Shown piece after piece: positions 55,331 through 64,000 of a stretch of DNA of 64,000 bases. The stretch lies in contig JALGPY010000001.1 of NCBI GenBank assembly GCA_023055425.1, positions 32,291,001-32,355,000 on the forward strand. The letters are read 5' to 3'. The stretch's first letter is position 1, and each line of letters opens with the position of its first letter. Source of the DNA: Linanthus parryae (taxonomy: Eukaryota > Streptophyta > Magnoliopsida > Ericales > Polemoniaceae). Position numbers and translations under genes: made by a program. The notes under the pieces are model-generated. The model did not search any database. It saw only the letters and a program-made list of their open reading frames with translations, and had not been told where the DNA came from.

Positions 55331-56700
55331 TATAATGAAGTACCACACGAGTGGATACATAGGAATCCAAATATGCCGAATCACTCATGTTATAATCTTC
55401 TACGTCCTAGGTCTTCCCGTTCCGTCATCTGGCTTATGTTCTTCGTGTAGCATTCAGACCGAGTTGAACCCTGTGAATTACGTGAAAGTAGGATACTCCA
55501 AATTCGGGGATCAAAGAGTTTTATAAAATGTTCTTGGTGGAAAAAAACGTGAATAAAAGATCCCACTAAATTGAATTGGGTCCATGAATCTAAGAAATAG
55601 TGAGAATGATAAATAAATGAGTACATGTTTTACAAATTATTTTTAAATATTTGATAAAAATATGAAAAGATGACAATGTGGGATACAAATAACTCATTAT
55701 ATATTCTAAAATACTTAGAAATGCACCCGTATTTTTATTCCGAATGAATAACTTGTATACGAATTATACACGTATGTATAGAATACTCGAATTATTCAAA
55801 TACCGTATTTTTAAGCCGGATTTTTACTAACATATTTTTAAGATAAAATCGTATAATACACGTACGTACCGTACTATGATTAATTTCCGTCCTGTATTTT
55901 ACTAACTATGCTTCATAGAACAACGCATCTTTGAGACTTTCTTACGACATTGTCTTCCATTGTCATACTAATTAGACTTCTTCCCCATTTGTTGTAGTCT
56001 CTACATTTACTTCCAAACATATATGCCAATATATATATATATATATGATGTATAACGTCACCGATATATTTCATCCTCTTTTGTAAGGAGTGCCTGTCAA
56101 TGTCTCCCTTTCTTAAACACATGTTTACGTATATATGCCCTTCATTGATTCAGAAGTTGATACAACTGTTGTATATGGACGATGATGGTTGCAGTAATTT
56201 CAAATCAGTTATGTTAAGAAGTTCATTAATAGAAGAAGATGTATAATTAAACCAACAAGAAAATTAACAATGTATTCCAAGAAACTTAACTTTCTAAAGT
56301 AACTCGGTAAAATCAGCCTCTGAGTCAGATGCATGTGTGTCTTTCTAGTTTCTGAGTTCATTAATGAAACATGTTTGTACAAAAAAAGTATACCATCAGT
56401 GTGTTTTCATTTAGCCAGACTTTATTTTTGAGAAGCATGTATATATACATATATACGAGTAATAATATGTGCAAATTACCCTTTCAAGAGAAAAATAACT
56501 CAATTGATTACTTTGATTGACGTCAAAAGATTTGTTAGTCATAGATACAAGGGTATTGGTGGTAGTGGGTTGAGAATAGCCACTGTGGTGGTGGGCCAAG
56601 AACAGGGGTAGCAGAGGTGGTGGGTTGGTGGCGGTTGCGCTAGTTCATTGGTAGCAAATTGGTAGAGTCGATTGAACATTATAAGAAAATATGTTGTTAT
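55331..56700. other. Noncoding region, no gene seen
   Basis: AT-rich, with an (AT)n microsatellite at about 56031-56047. No reading frame shows family features. Confidence 0.5.
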
Positions 56701-57037
56701 TGTGGTACGTTTTGAGAAAGTGAAGCAAGACCCAACTTCAACGGCGAGAACGGATTTGAACCAGCTAGCATGGTACAAAGAAGCACGGTTGAAAGGCCAT
56801 GTTGGAGATCAACATGTAAATGTTCAAACAGGTTATGGTCATTGGCAATAACCGCCTACTGGAACTGTTAAAGTCAATTGTGATGCTTCGTGGCGGGAAT
56901 TTTTCCGGTGTCTGGGCTTGGGTGCGTCCTCAAGGATGAACTCAGCCATTTTGTAGCAGGCCGGCAGATCAGAGCAAGGAGCTTAAGGTCCCCTTTGCTA
57001 GCAAAGCTTAGTGCTATGGAGGCGGGGATGAGGTTTG
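56700..57037 (+). pseudogene. LINE-derived RNase H (RVT_3) fragment
   Basis: Frameshifted coding: WYKEARLKGHVGDQ, then PPTGTVKVNCDASW (about 56850-56893; the Asp of the RNase H active site), then in another frame LGCVLKDELSHFVAGRQIR and LAKLSAMEAGMRF (the Glu helix). This is the C-terminal RNase H of a plant LINE or a related free-standing RVT_3 copy. It is cut at 57037 by a B-family LTR and has no start. Confidence 0.72.
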
Positions 57038-58399
57038 TGTTGGAATAGGTGCCCTAGAGGCAATCTAGTTTAGTATGAACAATAAATTGGCTAGAATATT
57101 CATTGCATTATTTATTGAGATATTTAATATAATGAATTCCTTAGATTTACAATTATGTTGTTTATCTTAAATATCCCTAGTCCATTATAATAATTAATAG
57201 GACAATCATCTATAGACTAGTATGGAGTTGGATTGATATGGAGATATCAGGATCCACACATGGGTATGCATTAGGAGTAATGGCATACTGGATTGACCCA
57301 TCTCCGAGAAGGCTACGTACAAGTTATGTAAGGTCACAAGTGCTTCTCGCGGTGACAACGGTATTGTCATCCTTAGACTTGAAGTCACTAGATCATCTAG
57401 TTGTGGACTATTGTGTTTCGGTAGCGTCAAACGCTACACCGTGACTGGGTAGTCAAAAAGGCGCGTATCGGACACAACATGAAGCCAGCTTGGATATCGT
57501 AGTGATGTTGATAGATTTTGTCCCTCCCACATAACGGGAGCAAATATCTTAGGCCACTCGAGGGATAGTGTTTATAGAATGTCTGGCCACACTCAAATAT
57601 ATCGATATAGGATATTGATATTATTTGCACGAATAAAGTTATTCCCAGGATCAAGGAACTATGGATTGGATATACGAGTGCGACTTGTATGTCTCGTGTC
57701 CAATCCAGATATTGAGACAAAGGGATGAGACAATACTTGCCCAAGGTTTGTCGGATGACTATCTCTATTAGTTAGGTAGTATGGATGCCTTGATAGAGAC
57801 CGCTCCATATTAGTAAATAGTTACTACCAACTAAGTAGAAATCTATGGGGTCACACGCCATATAGGGTTGAACTAGATTTGGGAATTAATTAATATGATT
57901 AATTAATTAGAAGTATCAAATCGCAACAAGTTGCTAACTTAGTAGGACTAATATGCAAGTTGGACTAATCCGAACTTGAGTAGGATTAGGAGAGGGCCTT
58001 TATGTAGTAACAAGGAGTTGTTGGACTATATAAACGATGCTCCTAGCTTCCTTCCCTACAACTAATGCTCATAACATAAGTTGAGTAGGAGAGATGCAAG
58101 GATAGGGAGCAAGCAAGGAGACCCGTTGCCCCCTTGCTGCCCCCTCTACCCGTCGGCCACAACAAGGAGGCCGAAGCCTCCTTTTGGTGCTCCGTTGCGT
58201 GATTTCTTATTCCTCTTACATTCATCCAAGCTAGCACAAGGAGATTGGGGGATCTAGATCTCAAGCTTTGGCGCGGATCAACCGTAGAGACGTGATACTT
58301 TTCGCGTTTGAAGTCATCAAAGGAGACCTACTAGGTACATGACACGAATCCTTTACTATCGTTATGAATTCTCTTCCTGTTATCCTTGGGAGGGTCTTG
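57038..58399 (+). repeat. B-family copia LTR, plus orientation, 3'-truncated
   Basis: Starts TGTTGGAATAGGTGCCCTAGAGG and follows the copia B LTR, read in reverse orientation to B, until about 58399 (TCCTTGGGAGGGTCTTG), where similarity stops short of the expected end. It is diverged from the B LTRs. No internal part is attached. Confidence 0.82.
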
Positions 58400-59601
58400 A
58401 TCGGATAAATTATCTCAGAAAAACGAAGAGACAGGAAGAAACGGAGCGCCAATCGGAGTTGTAGATTTCCTGATATCGCAGATTAAAGTTTCTGGTCCGC
58501 AGTTGATTTTCAGCAGGATCTGAATTCGGTTTTTGGAGCATAACTGGAGCTACAGATGTCGAATGAAGACGATTCATATATGTAAATCGTGTATCTCGAC
58601 GATACGTATCCAATGGCATAGGTCCCACAGTCAGATTCAGAAATATCACTGCCAGAATCTGGTCAAAGTTTCGAGAATCGTGTCATACCAGTCCGGATGG
58701 ACTGTGGTAATTTTTATTCCGCAAGCTAACTTACCACAATAATTTTTGAATGTCTATGATTAATTCTCTGTATAAATCACGTGGTCCGTGACAAATCTCA
58801 TCGAATATTCCCTTCACTGTAATTATCACTGTAGAAACTCCATATCATATTGTTGCTTAGGTTTAGTTTAGGCTTAAATCATTATCAGTAAAGAAATACA
58901 AGAGGCGCTCTCGCGCTCAACACACTTAAAAGTTCACATCAGAATTCGCCATTCGAGTGTTAAGGGCCTTTGAGGCAGGTCATTGAGGACTCGAGTTGAG
59001 ACTCCCCCTAGCTGTAAGATAGAATATAGTTCTTACCTTATAACCCAAAAAAAGGTCACATGGCACATGTTTGAATTCACACAATTCACGAGACTCAAGA
59101 GCGATACAAGGCAAACACTTAATATCTTTCGGAGCCGAGCCTTAGCCTGTTATATAGAGGTTGAGCCTACCAGGCTCCTGGCCTAACATTGTATACAGTT
59201 CGGCTCTTTGCCAAGCTCTTACAAGTTTTCTTGTCTACTTCATCCATCTGTTGTTTCTCAATGGCACCAAGGCTCATCGGAAAGCCCGTCTTTCTGGGCC
59301 AACTTAATCCCAACAATCCACATCAACCAAGGAAAGAAAATAAGATAAAAAGCTAGCTATTATTGTTAAAACCATACTAAATTTTTCCATGTTTATTAAA
59401 AGTTCAAGGTTTGGAGAAGCAAGTACTTCCGATTGAGTTTCTCAGCAGCAGACACAAACACAAACACAAACACAAACACAAACACAAACACAAACAAAAA
59501 CACAAAGAAGTCTGAACAACAGGATTTTCACGACAACCAGAAAAAGAAACTAGACTTTTAAACAGAACATGAAGCTTCTTTTAGGTGCTCGGTGAAGCTT
59601 C
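58400..59601. other. Spacer with hexanucleotide microsatellite, no gene seen
   Basis: No coding frame is supported. 59452-59506 is a (CACAAA)n microsatellite of about nine units. The part nearest 59601 is probably the 3' UTR of the RING gene. Confidence 0.5.
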
Positions 59602-62202
59602 TTACACTGCGGTCCCGTTGCAGAGGGGACATTTGTTCTTCAGCAGCAGCCATTCCTCGATACATTTGTAGTGATACTCGTGCCCACATCTTATCTTTCC
59701 GAGCACATCCCCATTAGCATAACTCTCCTGTAATTCGATTTCAATAGACATTAATGCCTTCAGAGAGGCTAAGGAACTTGTTATAACTTAATCAAGGCTC
59801 TGTTTGGTTTGCAGTAAAATGTTTTACAAGGGAAAATAATCTATGCGTAAAATATTGTTTGAAAAAGTTTTATCTGCAAATATTTTCTCGTGTTTGGTTG
59901 ACACTTGCCAAAACAGTGGGCTGTGATGGCAGTAGCAGTGATGGGTGGCGGTGATGGGTCGTGGTGGAGGTATGTGGTAGTGGTGGTTATTGGTGGTGGA
60001 GGTGTTAGTATGGAAAATGGCTTACGAATTTGAAACGTGTAAATCATTTTACGTCATTTGAGGGAAAACATTTTACAGGAAAATATTTTACCTCCAACCA
60101 AACAGCACCAAAACACCAAAACAAGGGGAAACATTTTACAAGAAAATGTTTTACCACCAATCAACGGAGCCTAAGTAAGCACACTTTACCAGACAAATAC
60201 AGCATATATCGTCCTCAGTTGAGATTCCTAGTTCCATCGTCTGATATTGTCGTTGTCCAACACCTGCCTGAATAGTTTCTTTAGTTGCTCTTGACCAGGA
60301 TACTCCGTTGGCTTGTCCTGCTGCCAGACCAAACACCACCTAAACCCCAATTACACAAACGTGAACTGGTATTTAGTAATAAGATTAAAAAAAATACTAC
60401 AAATTATTAGGTTGTGTAAACGTCGTTCATTTCAGAGTTACCGTGAAAGGTGCAACATATTGGTCACGATCGGTATGTTCTTCAGTCTCATCACTTTCAT
60501 TCCCAGATTCGACGGGAGAATCAGGTTGAGAGAAACTCGAATCAGCCTGGTACACCAGCACGAAAGCAAGTCATGATGAAGGTACAGAACCATGACACCT
60601 ATTACACAAAGGTGAACCGGTATATAGTAACAAGATTTAACAACAAAAAAAATCTACTACAAATACTATGCCGGGTAAACGTTCATTTCAGTGTTACCAT
60701 GTAAGGTGCAACATCTTGGTAAAGATTGGTGTCTTCTTCTGTCTCATCAATCGCATTCTCAGATTCGACGGGAAAATCAGGTTGAGAGAAACTCGAATCA
60801 GCCTGCCACACCAGCATGAAAGCAAGTCATGATGAAGGTACATAACCATGATGCATAATGAGTCGCTCCTTCATCAAGCATGACATGAACTACAAAACTC
60901 TTTGATGTAAAATTAGTTGATCCTTTATCAGGCATCATCACATCAACTGCGATGATTTATGCAAGATGTAAACCTGCCTCTAGTTTGGGGTGGATAATGG
61001 GGCTGGTTTAGACTAGACCTGTTTGTTCTACCAGCACCACAGAAACAATAAACTAAACTTACACACCCACAGATCATCACAATGTTCCTTATAATTTACA
61101 TAGGTTATGAGTTTTTATTCATTTCTTTCTAACTTTGTAATGCCCTCTAAATAAAGAAACAAAGTCTGTTCAGCCTCAAGTTATATGAAAAGAACTTGCA
61201 AAGCTGACTCAATGCATGTTTATTTGTTTCATACTGTCACACGTGTACAGACAAAATGGAGAGAATATAAGATAATTGGTCCTTTTCCGGTTGTTACGAT
61301 GCATAGAACATGTATATCTTATAGAACTTGCAGAATAAACAAGGGAATGTTACTATTGCTTTTTAATAGAGTATTTCAGAATGTTCAAAAGTCTTTCCAT
61401 CCTTACGGTTAAAATTCATATTTTTTTCTCATATTCAGGCTCAATGAGAAACCATTGATGTAGAGATTTTCTGGCCTAAACATGGAAAGACTTCCAAAAT
61501 TAGCAAGCACCTAATGCAAGATTTGTTATCCAGTCTTAGAAAAAATTAACACCAAGTTTGGGCTTTGATTAATATATGAAGAGACAGGAAGGCAGAATGT
61601 TTTGGTACTAACACATGCAGCGTAGTTAAGTGTTAAAGTAAGAACTTCCGCAAAATTTATGTAGAAAAAGCAAATAATTTTAGCTAAAAAATATTTTCCA
61701 TAATACCATCAGAAAAAAATCAACTTGTTAGAGATGAACTTTAATAACCTTTCAGCAAAAGTGGAGAAAGAAGTGATCCTCAAGTTACCTGTATTTCGAG
61801 TCTCAATGAAGGCCATAACATAAGCAGTGGAGTCGTGATGGAAGTTTGTCCATCTCCAGTCACCACAAATTCTCCAGGGAGAGCACTCACACTGCTTATA
61901 TCACTGACTCCAGACTGAGAACTTCCTTGAACTGTGGGTGGGTGATGATCAGGCCTCTGCTCTTCAGATGGGCCAGCCAATTGAATAGTAGAATGACTAT
62001 CTTCCATCTTTTCCCCATTTTCCTCAATGATATTATGTTGGGACGATCCTGGAGTAGTAGCAGGTAACTGGACGGTCTGAGTAAACTGAGCAGTCAAATC
62101 CAGTGGAGAAGAGTCTATAGCACCGTTGTGTTGCACGAACGACGAAGGGGCAGAATCCATATTAACACTGAGCAGGCACTGGATGAAAAGATGGCTCAAG
62201 AC
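59602..62202 (-). CDS. RING-H2 E3 ubiquitin ligase, spliced
   Basis: Coding exons (minus): 62160-61789, 60802-60698, 60546-60442, 60339-60190, 59727-59602; all introns GT-AG and phase 0; 285 residues. The first coding exon begins at acceptor 62202 with 42 bases of leader before ATG. The N-terminal 124 residues are Ser/Thr/Gln-rich and probably disordered. Residues 125-194 are two tandem copies of one acidic exon (ADSSFSQPD...). The RING-H2 is C240-x2-C243-x14-C258-x-H260-x2-H263-x2-C266-x10-C277-x2-C280, split by the last intron, with Trp270 where E2 enzymes usually dock. No membrane segment is seen. It would transfer ubiquitin from an E2 to an unknown substrate. It resembles plant HIP1/RHG1A-like ligases. 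Confidence 0.87.
59796..60171. mobile_element. MITE in the last intron of the RING gene
   Basis: 376 bp from GGCTCTGTTTGGTTTGCAG to the complement of GGCTCCGTTGATTGGTGG. The ends are imperfect inverted repeats and the interior is full of AAAATGTTTTAC blocks in both orientations. It lies wholly inside the intron 59728-60189. Target duplication unclear (CAA versus TAA). Confidence 0.7.
60442..60802 (-). repeat. Tandemly duplicated exon in the RING gene
   Basis: Two copies of a 105-nt exon with flanking intron, offset 256 bp (exons 60802-60698 and 60546-60442). Both keep splice sites and an open frame of 35 codons starting ADSSFSQPD; they differ at about a dozen residues. Confidence 0.9.
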
Positions 62203-63605
62203 CTGCAAGGGTATTGTTGCCATTAGTATAGAAAGCTTGCTAAGCTTGTGAGACTGAGTGTAACTAGTATTTTGCACAATGGAAGTCGTACATGAAGGTG
62301 AAAGTTACACTGCTACGTAACTTGTATGCTGCATCTATTCACCTTCAACTTCTCTGAAGTCCTGAAATGATATCAGTTCAATGAGTGATGAATATAGACT
62401 GGATATCAGTTCTCCAATTTTAGCTATGAAGATCTGGGGATATCTTGCTTGCTGATGTTTGAAGACAAGATCTACTTTTGCTAAATACTATGCGATAACC
62501 TACCAGTCTCGGGCGATCTTTTGAGAGGACGTGATCATATGTTTCCTACCTCACAAAGAAAATACCATTACAAGGAAAAGAATGCACCTTAAAGTTGATA
62601 ACATAACGAACGTAATTCATAAGGCTGAAATAAATGCATATATAGCTCTCTTCATTTTTGTCGCCAACGTCCACGACATGACCATAGTACACGACACATA
62701 TGCTCACACTTTTGAATATGACATATCTAATTCCACGATGCATGCCGACACACACAAATGAAGTTGCAACATTCAACTTCATTTGTTTCACAAGGAAAAG
62801 ATGGCCATATGGTCATATATGGCCATATATGACCATATATGAATTTTAGCATTACAAGGAAAAGATGGCCATTCAAATGAAGTCAACAAGGGAGAAGCTG
62901 CAACATTCACAAGTATGATGCACAATTCTAATCTTAATGCACCTTAAAGTTGATAACAAAAACGAGAGTAATTCATAAAGCTGAATAAAATGCATACATA
63001 GCTCTCTTCCTTTTTGTCGCCAAGCGATTAAACCCTTTACATAATGTTTCGCAAGTCCTGCTTGTCGTTAAGCGATTGAATTCTGAATAGAAATGTTTCA
63101 CATGCCCCTATGCAGTTGGCGGCTATTCCGTTAACCGTTAATGTATTCACTTATTTGTTAATCAACTTAACCCATATTAGGAAACCTAGAAGAAATTGCA
63201 GGAAATTTATTCAAGAGGTTTACAATTTTTTTGTTAGATTTCACATTTTTGGCTAAAGCTTGATCATAGCAAAATGGCAGAAGAAGAGAAATAAAAAAGC
63301 TGATTCTCACTTCTCAGTAACTAATAGCAGTCGAAAAGCAAAGCACGAACACAGGAACTTCGAATTTGAAGCATGTAAAGATCATCATCTTTCATGAGAA
63401 GTCACACCACAGAACAACAACACCAACAAGCAACAACACAAACCTAAACCTAGCCCTAAAACAAAATGAGAATACATTGCGATAGAATCTACCAATGGAT
63501 CATAAACCAGATACGAAGCTGGCACATGAAGAACAGAAAGTGATAGAACAGAGCTAGCTAGTTTCGTAAACCAGATGCGATGGGGTTAATTTCTAGGGTT
63601 TATAC
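62203..63605 (-). other. First intron of the RING gene
   Basis: Long leader intron between exon 1 (ending about 63606, donor GTATAAACC) and acceptor 62203 (CCCTTGCAG). It contains an 85-95-bp direct repeat (62584 and 62939, TTAAAGTTGATAAC...TTTTGTCGCC), a perfect 13-bp hairpin (62754-62786) and a palindromic ATGGCCATAT cluster (62797-62842). Confidence 0.65.
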
Positions 63606-63690
63606 CTGAGAAGAAACCGGGCGATATGAACGAAGTGAGCAACGAAGCGAGAGAGATAGAGAGACTGAGAGAAGAGGAGGCTTTTAAGCA
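63606..63690 (-). promoter_or_regulatory. Leader exon and promoter end of the RING gene
   Basis: Minus strand: a TTAAAA TATA-like element near 63683, then a TC-rich leader (CTCTCTATCTCTCTCGC) ending TTTCTTCTCAG before donor GTATAA at 63605. The start point is inferred. Confidence 0.55.
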
Positions 63691-63699
63691 AGGGAAAGT

Positions 63700-64000
63700 G
63701 AGAATCGGAGTGTAACCGACGATCGAACGAACCCATCGAGTTGTGCTAAATTCCAAACAAGGGAGTGAAATCATCATGACTGGTTCAAATCGTAACGGAC
63801 GATCAACAACACCACCCAGCGAGTTCATCTTCGTCGTCGTCTCTCTAGCAAGTTTTGGCCGGATTCGAGCTTTCCCTTCTCTCTCTCTCTCTCTTCGTCT
63901 TCCCTCCACTGTGTCTCACTCTTCTTCTTTTTTAAAACTTTGACCTGTTTTTTTACTGGTAGAAAACCAAGTACTACTAATTGTGTGTGATACCACAATT
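63700..64000. other. Upstream flank of the RING gene
   Basis: No gene is supported. A (TC)n tract at 63871-63895 on the plus strand resembles a plant mRNA leader, so a divergent transcript is possible, but no coding frame follows within the window. Confidence 0.4.

Noticed and set aside
55262..55526. A new protein gene at 55262-55526
   Set aside because: Its first 20 or so codons are the plastid psbC fragment; the remainder is out-of-context sequence, so it is a NUPT pseudogene.
57206..58264. Small host genes in 57206-58264
   Set aside because: These frames lie in a B-family LTR and match, in reverse, frames of the copia B LTRs.
63586..63909. Arg/Glu- and Ser/Leu-rich frames at the right edge
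   Set aside because: They arise from CT-rich leader sequence of the RING gene and have no family features.

Overview
The window looks like repeat-dense plant nuclear DNA, most likely from a eudicot. The lineages present point this way: a plant L1-type LINE with a DUF4283-like ORF1, Sirevirus-like and other Ty1/copia elements, Tat-like Ty3/gypsy elements, a plant mariner-like transposon with Stowaway-type ends, and a plastid psbC scrap. I cannot name the species. Only one ordinary host gene is well supported: a spliced RING-H2 E3 ubiquitin ligase on the minus strand at the right end (about 63690-59602).

Left part. Positions 301-5928 hold a plus-strand LINE with ORF1 open and ORF2 broken by two stops and one frameshift. 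At 6196 starts a copia element here called A. It has 174-bp LTRs at both ends (6196-10489 after removing an insertion, and 54921-55094) and a TGTAT target duplication. About 44 kb of later insertions sit between its LTRs. A 4,118-bp mariner-like element (6317-10434) with an apparently intact two-exon transposase is inserted in A's 5' LTR.

Nested centre. A Sirevirus-like copia on the minus strand (E; 5' LTR 51999-53467, gag and pol in pieces down to about 16335) lies inside A. E was itself split by three elements: a Tat-like gypsy, D (12134-16334, minus, decayed, RT with YVDE); a second Tat-like element, C (20858-40179, plus, TSD ATAAC), with gag and protease but no recognisable RT or integrase; and a long-LTR element, G (41246-51542, minus, TSD TTGCT). 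C carries an antisense block of reading frames that includes a plant mobile domain (PMD) gene with its own promoter-like sequence and a leader intron. Copia B (26969-35481, minus, TSD AACCT) is inserted in that block. B has apparently identical 1,429-bp LTRs and a complete 1,316-residue Gag-Pol, and is the youngest and most intact element. A lone B-type LTR (10727-12133) truncates D, and another is at 57038-58399.

Right part. After A's 3' LTR come a psbC fragment of plastid origin, a decayed RNase H fragment of a LINE, the second B-type LTR, and the RING gene. The RING gene contains a tandem duplication of a 105-nt in-frame exon and a MITE in its last intron.

Reading the target duplications together gives an order of events: A first, then E into A, then C, D and G into E, then B into C. 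The mariner element entered A's LTR independently. The most unusual items are the antisense spliced PMD block with a hairpin-bearing 60-bp tandem array in C, the mariner element with an extra acidic reading frame, the histone-H3-tail-like N-terminus of a small reading frame in G, and the exon duplication in the RING gene.
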